The notes beneath the pieces were generated by a model that was not told where the DNA came from, did no database searches, and was given only the letters and a program-made list of their open reading frames with translations. This document shows, one piece after another, positions 23,317-35,700 of a stretch of 64,000 nucleotides of DNA (the first letter of the stretch is position 1; each line of letters starts with the position of its first letter). The DNA is from Nipponacmea schrenckii. Its lineage: Eukaryota; Mollusca; Gastropoda; Lottiidae. The translations under genes and the position numbers were made by a program. The DNA lies in the NCBI GenBank assembly GCA_030562195.1, contig JAUJPP010000005.1, positions 10,412,826 to 10,476,825 on the forward strand, in the 5' to 3' direction.

Positions 23317-23979
23317 CTTATTGTAACAGATAAATACAATTCCGTTCAAAAGATATAGGAATGACGTTTTGAAATGATTTGTAATATTTAAGATGTATTA
23401 TGAAATACTGTAAAAGTGCTCAGGTCGACTGGCTATTCATATCATCTCATCGGATTCCAAACAGTTCTCAAACACTTATACGTTAGAAACTGACAGAGAA
23501 GACATAAAACGTGGACTGATATTTATATCGCGTTTATTGTCCTGATATTTACTGGTTTTGTGTGACTTGTGATATACGATATACCTGGAATTAACTACGT
23601 TCCGAAAATTAGTGTTTCTATCACTTTCCTCTGGATTATACGGGCCCGTACTAGCCCAAGCCGGGGTCTACAAATTAGTTGGGTGGGTGGGAGAGTGGTG
23701 AGAGAACCGTGGCCACCCTAATGTCAATACACACACACATCAACGGTCTCACAAGGAGTGGGAGGGGAAGAAGGGGGGGGGGGGTTGTGGATGCTCGTCC
23801 AAAGGGCAACCAGACACACACCAGCCTACTGACTGCTATGAAAGGAGGGTCTGGAATATACATGGTAAAGTGGATTGGCACAGGACCATTATAGCCTCAA
23901 TTAAATATTAACATAAGATTTGAACGATATTGTGAAGTTGTTGGTACATATACCATAATATATTCCCTTATGTTTCTTG

Positions 23980-24165
23980 TAGTCTCGATCGGAGTGTGAA
24001 AGTCTTCACTCATAATTCCAGTCCACCCAGATGTAAATGGGTACGGATAATCCGGGAGAGATCAATGCCAAGAGGTTTGAATAAGGACCAGTTGGTATCA
24101 AGGATCCTTGTAACGGCGGACTTGTGAACCTAAGTTGTTATCCTTGTAAAATATAGTGTTATAAA
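23980..24165 (+). mobile_element. tRNA-derived SINE (family 2), 5'-truncated
   Basis: Begins in the B-box region (CTCGATCGGAGTGTGAAAG) and continues to CCTAAGTTGTTATCCTTG and an AT-rich tail, lacking the A-box end seen at 5211-5513. Confidence 0.7.
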
Positions 24166-24302
24166 TATTAACAGCAAATAGTAAAAATAACTTTATTTTA
24201 ATAAATTAGCAAAGAATAAATCACAATGAAGTATAATTATTAATATAAACAAAGTTTAAAAAGATGTCGTAGTCGTAGAAACAAAAAGGCCGTAATACTA
24301 TA

Positions 24303-24405
24303 GCGATCACCATTCGGGTAAAGTTCGAAAAAGAAAAACGATCATTAGCTTCGAACGCATCCCTCATGCAGCTAAGTTAATTAACCTTACGCGAATGGTG
24401 ATCGC
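24303..24405. mobile_element. Short inverted-repeat element
   Basis: GCGATCACCATTCG at the left is the exact reverse complement of CGAATGGTGATCGC at the right, 103 bp overall. Possibly a small MITE; no clear target-site duplication. Confidence 0.5.
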
Positions 24406-25489
24406 ATGTTTTAATTAGATTGGTGTCTTTTTGATACTTCAATAACTTACTGCAACACCCTTTTTAGATTTCTACACGATCTTTAAAGAAAAGCGCGTCT
24501 TTCTAGTATAAATCAACCAAAATATTGCACGTTCTGTAAGTTTGAAAAGCGTCAATATCATATGGTATCATAGTTCTACAACCAGCAAATTCGCATATAG
24601 GCCCGTATACGCAGTTAAAGTGGACGCAGAATTTGAATTTGAAATGAAATTATATCATAACTATAATAATATGTTTAATGGTCAAACAGTTTCGGACTAC
24701 ATTTTTCGTTTAACACGTGCATTCTACAAGGGGAAATTACTCTAGTACAATATTACGTCACCTTCGAGAATGCATGTGGATTTCAAGATAATTGTGTCCT
24801 AAAAATTTAAAGACAGTTCAAGAGAGCTATTTCCAAATAATAATAATGGATGCACGCGTAAAGGTCAGCAGTTATAACCACCTTCTATACTATTAATATA
24901 TACATATATGCCAAATGACTAAATCACACGTGCACTGACCCATTTAAACGTCAATCACACACATTAGGGACATTTATGCTGCATTCGTTACGTTACCGAT
25001 GGGTAGAATTTAAGTACGTTGTTTCGGTACTTATATCCGTCAGCAGTCACATTTCCTTTTATGACTATCAGATATTTGCGTGTTTCTTCATCATTATGGG
25101 GAGAAATGGCCTTAAGGCTAAATTTTATATTAATTATAACCAGTAAATGTCCCCGATTTAACTCGAAGGCTCACACTTTTATACAAAAATTTTGTGATAT
25201 TTGTCACGAAAACGTTTTGGTTTAAATCCCTGTAAACTCGTTCAAAGGTAACGAATACAACACTACGTGTAAACAGTGGCAAAGCACTTTAATCTAAGTC
25301 AAACAATGAACACAATTTGATTAACCAATTTCCAAGCACTCTTGCCGTCACACACACATATCAATATATTCCCTACAGCTCTACTGATACACTATCACTA
25401 TTATCAAAACTTCTTCAATCCCATCTTAGTTCGAAATATGAAACAAAACTACCACATATAGCAGAATAACTGGCGGCGTACGGTATAAC

Positions 25490-25745
25490 TCAAGATTCCT
25501 CTAGATAAACGCTAAATCAACTGATTTAATTTTTACGATAGAATTCAAGGGATATATCCCTCTAGATTAACACCAAATCAACTGATAGATTTTTTACAAT
25601 AGAATTCAAGGGATATATCCCTCTAGATTAACACTAAATCAACTGATTGATTTTTCAACAATAGAGTTCAAGGGATATATCCCTTGACATAACACTACAT
25701 GAATGGTCGACTTTTTTACGATGCCATTCAAGTGATATATTTATT
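25490..25745 (+). repeat. ~58-60 bp tandem repeat, about 4 copies
   Basis: Units share AAATCAACTGAT, GAATTCAAGGGATATATCCC and TCTAGATTAACAC. Each holds the palindrome GGGATATATCCC. The last copy is diverged. Confidence 0.85.
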
Positions 25746-26040
25746 TCTCGAGATTAAAATTCGGTCAGTTGATTGATTCATAAAGAATACTAAAAAATAT
25801 GGTCGTCTTTTTAATGGCTTCAGCTACTCTATTTGACTGTATTAATTTCAACTTTACCGTATCACTTTTCATATTTGATATCATCATGTTTGCCCCTAGG
25901 TAAATAGAAGCAATATAACGGACTGTTGTATCTTTACTCCAATTTCAAAACGTAGTTCATATTAAAGTGAACCACAAACTGAACCATAAACTGAACCACA
26001 AGCCAGAAACCTAGACTGAAATGTTTTATCAATTGACAAT

Positions 26041-26177
26041 AATCGTAAAAAGAGCAGTCTAATGCTGCTGTCCTGGCAAATTTTCCCTATTTGCACATTG
26101 CATGGTGTTGCCCGTCTTCATTAACCCGTAAGGTGCAGAAGAGTAGAACGCAAAACTCCATTCATTTCATTTCATGT
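26041..26177 (+). mobile_element. Family 1 dispersed repeat, 5'-truncated
   Basis: Runs from AATCGTAAAAAGAGCAGTC to the AAAACTCCATTCATTTCATT tail. Confidence 0.75.
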
Positions 26178-26706
26178 CCATCAATATTGATGGTTAATTT
26201 CTCTTCTACATCTATATACGTTTTAAAATGCCACTACCATTTAAGCAGCAGGTAGTGAAGCGAATAAATACATTTCTCTATCCCCTATTACAACAATATG
26301 CAATCTATTGTTACTTATCTGAATATTCCAATGGTTACACATTGCGTAGCCTCAGAGAATTCTTATCAAAGACACGCTTACTCAGGTCAAAATGACTTCG
26401 TTTCGCCTTCAATATACAAGCCGGTGGCTCTGTTATTTAAATTCTATGTCACCTACTTTACAGCTCACCAATTCGAATCGGAGACACTATTCAGACGGCT
26501 GAAAAATGCACTAAAGAAGCATTATAATTTCCTAGATGGTTTGATATATTTCTTAATTTCCGGAATAGTTATTTCTTTTTAGCCACATTTCATCCCTTGT
26601 TATTGATTACACGTGCGTTTCTACTGGTCGCACTCACTTTATTGTATTTGCAAAGGGGACATTACTCCTAATATTGAACTCTTCCAAAAGAAGGCGTAAA
26701 AGTTAA

Positions 26707-26714
26707 ATTTATTA
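26707..26714 (-). terminator. Putative poly(A) signal of testin (AATAAA)
   Basis: AATAAA on the minus strand about 40 nt after the testin stop codon. Positional inference only. Confidence 0.4.
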
Positions 26715-26752
26715 ATTTTTGCACGTCGTTCCTACAAGTTCGTTGAGTTATT

Positions 26753-29700
26753 TTAAGTTGCATAGTTCCTCGACAGAGCCGCTTTGTGAACGTTTAACGT
26801 ACGTTGTCGGCAGTCAACACTACAATATAAGTTCCCCTCGCGTAACAAGAAATGGTTGTTTATAAGGCTCGTACCACACACGTGACAGCTGAAACAATGT
26901 GGGCATGCGTGCCAGTGGAGGTCACCGTGGGTCATTCCTGGAGAGTCAGCAGTAATTGGTCTTTGGCATGTACTACATATCTGAAAAGAGAAAAGCGACA
27001 TTTTTACGAATGGAGCTTCTCATTGCTTAGACAATAGTCATGAACCGGAAACTGACCACTGTTAACCAGCTGGGCTATCTGCTTACTGACCTTTGACATG
27101 CACTGTCACGTGATAGGCATGACAAATGTCAACATGTAAAACCATCGTAATCAGAAGATGCGTAAGGCAAAAAAATATAAATATTTGAAGAAAGGCCCAA
27201 TCTTTAAAAATGAACTAAATGCAGGATTTAAGTCACTTCATTTTCAATGTTTGGCCACCGAGTAAAGCCTAGAAACAACGCCCCCCACCCCTCCGTCATA
27301 TAATGTAGTGTATACGTACCTTACTAAACAGTCGATCAAAACAAATAATACAATAAGGATTGTTATTTTTAGCGATGTACCTCTGGCCGGCTAGCGGAGC
27401 ATCGCAGCACCAACAACAGAAATGTTGGACGTGCCATGATCTATTTTCAGCCTGCGTATATTCCCTGGCAAATATAATCTGAAAATACACAAATGATTCA
27501 CAGATGATGACCTAGATATGAAAACTGACTGACTGAGGTGTGATGCCCGCATCTTCACAATATCAAGCTATTGCAAACTATGTCAAAAAGAGTAGATTGG
27601 CAAAATTTCCCTCATCTGCACTCTGCATGGCTTTACAGCATTAGACTATAAGGTGTTAAAGAGTAAGACGTAAAACTCCATTCACATGACTTCATGTTTA
27701 CAAACGATATCTAGGCTACTACCTTGACATCTTTTGGCACTTCGTTTACATAACGGAAGTTCGTACATGCAGTGAGGTTTTTGGATAGTGCGCTACCGAA
27801 TACAGCTTATCAGAGCTAACGAATACACGTGCATTTAATTTATATTAATTACATTTGTTCGTTCGAATGCCCATTTGTAGTGGAGAATTTGTCTGCAGTT
27901 CCTGCAGAAATGTTTTGAATGCTCCGACACAAGTCGACACTATCGACCGTCAATTATATAACTGAACATGTATAGATAGATAAACTTAGGCGTTGGTTCT
28001 TTCTACTACCATGACCTTGGCATTCATCTGAAGGTCACTCCTTCCACTGTGTATTGATATAAAAACAATCTTCAGAACTGATGTTTACGCCGCGGCTTAA
28101 ACATGTGCTTTATTGTAACAAGGTACCTAATGTTGACCAGGCTTGGTTGTATATTTTTGTTACCCGAATTCCGAGAGCATATGGTTCACTTCATGATTGG
28201 GATAAATTGGATTTTTTTCTCGTGAATGCTTTACGGACGGTTGATCGAAACAGATCTACCTCGATGTCGGGATTTAATTAAAGCGGATAAGAGATAACCA
28301 AGTTGTCATATGCAACACATAAGCAGTTTCTTGCGGATTCTGAAGATCCTTTTGGGCAACTTACCTCATCACAGGCAGCACACCGCGGGTACTGAAGATC
28401 AGCATAATGTCGCCCACAATAAATCTCCGCTCCTTTGTAAAAGTAAATATTGTCCACTAAGAGTTCTTTGCAAGTTTTACACATAAAACAACCCGGATGC
28501 CAACAGGTTCCGACCATCCTACCAGCAAACACTGCTACTGTTCTGTTCTCCATTAAACCTTTGCAACAATGACACTTCTGGAAGTAGAAAGAAGTTAATT
28601 GGGAAGAGCCTTAATTGGAGAAAATGCGTTAAGTACATTAATGGGAAAGTACGTTAATGGGAGCGTACGTTAGTTGGGAAGTTCGTTAATGGGAAATTAC
28701 GTTAATTAGGAAAGTTCGTAAATAAGAAAGTATGTTAATGGAAAAGTACGTTAATTGGGAAGTACGTTAATGGAAAGTACCTTAATAGAAAAGTACATTA
28801 ATGGGAAATTACGTTAATGGAAGCGTACGTTAATTGGGAAGTTCGTTAATGGGGAAGTTCGTTAATGGGAAAGTACGTTAATGGGAAAGTACGTTAATTT
28901 GGGAAGTACATTAATAGGGAAGTACGTCAATGGGGAAATACGTTAACTGGGAAGTACGTTAATAAGAAAGTACGTTAATTGGGAAGTTCGTTAATGGGGA
29001 AGTACGTTAATGGGAAAGTACGTTAATGGGAAAATACATTAATTGGGAAAGTACGTTAATTGGGAAGTACATTATTGGAAAATATGTTTCAATATGTAAA
29101 AACTATAATGTTTTCGAACAGATTTTGGAAGTCAGACTCCATTCCATATACATTACAAGAATCGTTCCCTTTAAAGTTTAGTTTAAATAATTTGGGTGTA
29201 TCTTGAATATAATATATCTCAAGTGCCTCATAAAAATGATATTGTAAAGGTTAAAAGTGAAGTCATATTGCATTAATTTGTGTTTTTAAGAAGAGATTAT
29301 CTACGTATCAAATTTTGCGTTATAAATTATACCACAGTAAACACAAATAACGGTTAAATGAATGCAAACCAGATGTACGTTAAGGCAGACAGGTAACGTC
29401 ATACAGTGAGCAATGGGGAATTTGATACGCAATAATCATTAACCGTGTTTCCACTTGGCCAAAAAGCCGGCTTTAAGCTAGCTTTTTGTGTTTCCACTTG
29501 TTAAATTAACCGAACCATTACGGTTCGGAAACCGAAAACCCCCTTTTTGCGTTCGGCAATATATCGGGGGCCAAATGAAAGCTAGCCAATCTTTTTTGAT
29601 TGCAAATTGTCGATGAATTTTTTTTAAAAGGATAGATTCGCATATTTTCGGGGGCTTTTTAAAGTCTTGAATATATATGAAAATAGTCTTTACACGTACT

Positions 29701-32700
29701 GGAAATGCACGAAAACACCAATATATCGTCAAACATAGTATAGAATTTACTTTCTATTTCTGTGTCTTTTTGTGTCAATGATACACATGTATTTGAATGA
29801 AGGCCCCGATATTAACGGAAGACTGTAAACACGATTACTGATCGACTTACTAAAAGGCCCCGTTTAAATCATACTCCTTTTACACATGAAAAAAAAATTA
29901 AAGCCTACCATACCAGATCCGGCAACTCATATTTTAAAAGGTGTAAAAGAAAGAAAGAAACAACTATATTTTACAAAGATAACAACTTAGGTTCACTAGT
30001 CCGCCATGACAGGGAATCCTTTCTACCAGCTGGTCCTTGGCCAAACCTCTAAGCATTGATCTTTCCAGTATTATCCGTACCCATTTACAGCTGGGTGGAC
30101 TGGAATTATGAGTGAAGATGTCTTATAAGGGGTATAAGGTATTAATATCGAAACTATTCATTTAACAAGCACAACTTGTTGGCAAAGATTCTCGGTTTAT
30201 GAGACCAATTGGACTTTGATAGTCATAATATATAAGGCCCTATGTGTATTATTAAAGTTCATATTAATATAATTAAAGCACGATTTAGTACAAATAAAAA
30301 TCTTAAAATACAAAAAATAACCTAATTTGAAAGTAGGTTAAGTCAATAGCGTGATTTATGAACTACTTCGTTATGATATTTAATTAACTTATTGTCATTC
30401 CTCAGTAAGGGTTTATATTATTTTAGTTTTCAATCGATTTAAAGTTGCTCCCACGTAGATTGATGAAATGTAGATCATTATTGTTTTTTTTTTTCTCGAA
30501 TTTATGACTTTGAAGATTGAACATTATCTACATATAGTATTAAAAACAGATATTTAATTCTCTTTATTGATCTAAAAATATAGTGTTCAAATTAAAAGTC
30601 GATTTAGTTCATATTACAACTATTTAAAAAAGATATTTGTACTATTTTATTATTCATACTACGTTTTAAATCAAGATCTATAGATTATACTTCTTATTAG
30701 TTTCTAGTTTTAAACATCGATTTAGATTAAATTTACTTATCACATATAGTTTTAAACACAAGATATATAGTGATATACTCTTTTACTTAATTACATACTA
30801 GTTTCAAAACACAAGATATATAGATATACTAACTTCTTACTTTAATTACATACTATGTTTCTAAACACAAGATATATAGATATACTACTTTTACTTATTA
30901 CATACTACGTTTCAAAACACAAGATATATAGATATACTCTTCTAAGTTTATTACCTACTAGTTTCGAAACACAAGATATATAGATATACTATTCTTTTTA
31001 TTAATACTAGTTTCTAAACACAAGATATATAGATATACTCTTAGTTTATTAATACTAGTTTCAAACACAAGATATATAGATATACTACTTCTTATTTATT
31101 AATACTAGTTTCAAACACAAGATATGTGATTACTACTCTACTTTATTAATACTACGTTTCTAAACACAAGATATATAGATAAACTACTTCTACTTTATTA
31201 CATACTATTTAAACACAAGATATTGATACTACTTCTATTTATTAATACTAGTTTAAAACCGAATTATATAGATATACTACTTCTAGTTTATTAATACTAT
31301 GTTTCAAACACAAGATATATAGATATACTACTTCTAGGTTTATTACATACTACGTTTCAAAACACAAGATATATAGATATACTACTTCTTACTTAATTAC
31401 ATACTACGTTTCTAAACACAAGATATATAGATATACTACTTCTAGGTTTATTACATACTACGTTTCTAAACACAAGATATATAGATATACTACTTCTAGG
31501 TTTATTACATACTACGTTTCTAAACACAAGATATATATATATACTACTTCTTACTTTATTACATACTACGTTTCTAAACACAAGATATATAGATATACTA
31601 CTTCTAGGTTTATTACATACTACGTTTCTAAACACAAGATATATAGATATACTACTTCTTACTTTATTACATACTACGTTTCTAAAACACAAGATAATAT
31701 AATATACTACTTCTAGGTTTATTACATACTACGTTTCTAAACACAAGATATATAGATATACTACTTCTTACTTTATTACATACTACGTTTCTAAACACAA
31801 GATAATATAGATATACTACTTCTAGGTTTATTACATACTACGTTTCTAAAACACAAGATATATAGATATACTACTTCTTACTTTATTACATACTACGTTT
31901 CTAAACACAAGATATATAGATATACTACTTCTTACTTTATTACATACTACGTTTTAAAACACAAGATATATAGATATACTACTTCTTACTTTATTACATA
32001 CTACGTATCTAACCTAAGTAAGAGTAGTATATATATTTACTACTTCTAGTGTTTATTACATACGTACGTATGTTATAAACCTAGAAGTAGTATATCTATA
32101 TATCTTGGTTTTAAACGTAGTATGTAATAAAGTAAGAAGTAGTATATCTATATATCTTGTGTTTTGAAACATAGTATGTAATAAAGTAAGAAGTAGTATA
32201 TCTATATATCTTGTGTTTCCAAACGTAGTATGTAATAAACTAAAGTAGTATATCTATATATCTTGTTTTAAACGTAGTATGTAATAAAGTAAGAAGTAGT
32301 ATATCTATATATCTTAGTATTTAACGTAACTTCCCTACTTCTATGTGTATTAAAAACAATATATTATCAATATAGTTTAAATTATTTGTTAAAAATCTAG
32401 TACATTTTATGAATACCGTTTAAGGCAATACGGAATATTAATAGGCTTAAAGAGCAGATATTTTAACATTTTGTAAACACGGTCTGAGGCGGTATAGAAT
32501 AAATATAGGTTTATAGTGCAGATTGAAAGGTTATTTCAATACTTGAATACACGAATAATCCTATTACCATCCCGGGGCTATACGTATATCATCAATATAA
32601 TATTTGAGAGATGTATCAAAATAAAACGTAATACAGGAAATTGAGCTCTAACAGCTGGTAAAGCGAGTATACACCTATAGTCGATTATAAAGGATGCAGT

Positions 32701-35700
32701 CGTCTAAAAACAGGACACTCAACCAGCGCTCGTAGGTCTATCAACTTCAGAGCAAATAACAATGCCATGTTCAACTCACGAACATCGGCCAAGGTTGATC
32801 CGAATGACTTAACAAGAACGTAAAGTTTAATTTGGGCTATTCGTGTCCTAAAAGCGAGAAAGATAGTTGAAATTGAGCTTTATTGTTTCGTTTCATTTTT
32901 GAAAAAGAAATATTCCACAATATTAAAAATACAATCAATAGTTTCGTTTCGTAGCTAATATTTTTTTTTATCTTTCCGGTTCGAGCGGTCGGGTAGTTTG
33001 GATTTAACACCCACCCTACTAAAATGAGAAGTGTGTATAAACCCCTTTATTTTAGAGCTGCGCTAGAATTGGAGGTAAGTTTCACAAACAATATGTCTTA
33101 TCACCCAGAAGGCGATGATAAGAGATAATTATGTGAACGATATTTTTAAACAAAAGACTATTATAACAGACAAAAGGCCATAAATCAAAGAATCTTTTTT
33201 TAAATATGGCGCCAATCTATCGAATAACGTCTGCTTTAATCGTCTGTTAAAACATGACGTCATTTTAATGACGTTAGGGTAAACAGAAATAGATAACTTG
33301 TGAAAGTATATATCTTTAGTATGTTTTTATTATAGCTATAACATAGGATATTTAGGCTTAAGTAGCCTACTCAAAATGGTAGGGGCTGTTAATATTTTCT
33401 TTGTTTGGACAGAATAGTTACCTTCTATGCAATTTTTTTCATACTGCCCGAAAATATTAGTATATTTCCTTACATTTTCTACTGCTACCCGAAAACACAA
33501 TTTGTTTCCGAAAAAAAACATGACAAAAAGTAATTGCCTTACCATGCTTCCTTCCGTAGAATTGACTTCTCCAATATTCCCAATACCCGCCGCCTTCTTC
33601 CGCCTTTTCTCCGAGAATTTCTCATATTTCGGTAATTCCTTTTCTGTCAGACTGTTGCAAAATCTTGGGTCAAGGTCGTGTAACGGAAGCTGTCGTTGAA
33701 GTTGACGTCTGCGCAGTTGTGTTGCAAACTCTTGCTTGTCTTCCGGCAACATGGAGACATATTTCTGAGACCTCTGAAAAAGAAAAAGATCGATTACATG
33801 ACGTGAAATATATCATTAAATAGGTCAATTTCTAAAATGCACGTGCTTTTGACAAAATTCTGGAAGATATAAGAAAACACGATTATATTCAATAATATTT
33901 AATAATACATATCTTTTATCAAATGAGAGTCCTATCGTTTCATCAAAATGTACGTGCATTTTCTAACAAGACCTCATTAGTCCAATAAAATGCAGAACAG
34001 TTGGACGTTAAAATCCAATACATTTCAACATTAAATTGTTTCATGTCAAATGCCGGTATATGTACATCAAAAATTACGTGCATTTTCTTATACGTCCTCG
34101 TTAGTCTTATAGAAATAGAATGCAGTATAGTTGGGCGTTAAAATCATTTACCATATCTAAGTTTTCAAGTAAAGTTCAACATTGAACCTTTCCATGTCAA
34201 ATGCACCAATTACACTGCAGAAACAGTTTGTTTGGCGGCAACATTTATTAAGGAATCAGAAGGTATATATGGCCTTTATTGACAGAAAACGGAGTCATGC
34301 CAACACGTTAATAGCGTATTATGTCAGTTTGTTTTTATTTTTTGTCAGAGTAACTCGTGTGTATAAGTTTGTGCCAACAATGTTATTACTAAAAGTCGGT
34401 TTGTGATTGAAAATATCTCAGGGTCGACGTAACATGTTTGCTAGAAGTAGAATTTGAGCAACTGAAGATAACTGTAATTTTGAAAATAGGCCTGTTGCAA
34501 ATTCGATTTTTCAGTGATGTAGGTCGGAGGTATTGATATGGAGGAAGAGCGTCTAGTCGTTCAGATGGGAATGAACCGAGGTCCTGTGTGCTAAAGGTTA
34601 AAGATCCCTCAACAGTTGGGAATCGCCAATGCCGCTATCCCTGGAAAATATTTCCCCTATTTTACACTGCACGTCTTCATTAGATCATAGGGTACAGAAG
34701 AGTAGGACGTAAAACTCCATAAATTTCTTTTCAATTTAAATTAGAGAATAGACTTATTTCACTCTTCTAATAACACTGCAGACTGTATGGTAAGTTTATA
34801 AGTTCAACAAGAACTTAGATTACAAAACTTTATTTAATATCAGTGCCAGTATTTATTGTCTAATCCCATCTCATTAGTTAGTACTATACCAAACGTTTAT
34901 CATTTGGAAGATAAACACCATCTCAAATGATGATAAATAATGGGACGTATCGTGCCAAAATACTGCCACTAATGTTACGTTATCTGAGTCTTTTCGTGAC
35001 TAATTTATTTAGATATCAGGTAAGGAGATAGGATGATTTATGAATCTGTTGTTATGGTTTCTTGAACACGATATACTCTATGGGTAAAACAAAAATATAC
35101 ACTAGGTAAAAAACCATTTGGTGCTTAGTTTTAAAAACTCTATAATATCCAAGAACAGTAAATAGTATACACCCTAACTTGGGTGGCAATGGAAGTAAGG
35201 TATCGTATCAGTTGCGTTGACAGGTGTATTAAATACGTGAATTAAGGCTTGAATTAAAGATTTCGTTCTCAGATAAGTGTTCGATTGATTTCCAGTTATC
35301 CACATAGCCAAAGATAAGGATCCGGTTGATATCAACATGGCTAAAGATAAGAAATTGGTTGATATCAACATAGCCAAAGATAAGGGTTCGGTTGATATCC
35401 ACAAAGCCAAAGATAAGGGTTTGGTTGATACCAACATGGCCAAAGATAAGAAAATGGTTGATATCAACATAGCTAAAAGATAAGGATTCGATTGATATCC
35501 ACCTAGCCAAAGATAAGGGTTCGGTTGATATCCACATTGCCAAAGATAAACGTTCGGTAGATATTGACATAACAAAAGATAAGCATTCGGATACTAGCCG
35601 CATATTAAAATCATCAAAGATAAGCATTCAACTGATAACCACATCGTCACAGATTAGCGTTCGGTTAATATAGACATAACGACATCGTCAAAGATAAACG

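Larger units (their letters stand above)
22402..26706. other. Intergenic region between convergent opsin and testin
   Basis: No gene found. It contains a GAT microsatellite, a ~490-bp element with terminal inverted repeats, a short hairpin element, a family 2 SINE, a ~58-bp tandem repeat and a family 1 fragment (listed separately), plus a G-run near 23775. Confidence 0.55.

Noticed and set aside
31393..31692. Minus-strand frame with repeated SIYLVFRNVVCNK
   Set aside because: Follows the tandem repeat period exactly; no start context, no homology, and it lies within a testin intron.
33055..33074. 19-bp plus-strand block between TTTTAG and GTAAGT
   Set aside because: No neighbouring plus-strand exons; chance splice-like flanks within testin intron 4.
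35174..35627. Two overlapping minus-strand frames of about 130 codons with ISTEPLSLAM-type repeats
   Set aside because: A 33-bp repeat keeps two frames open together; no coding evidence.
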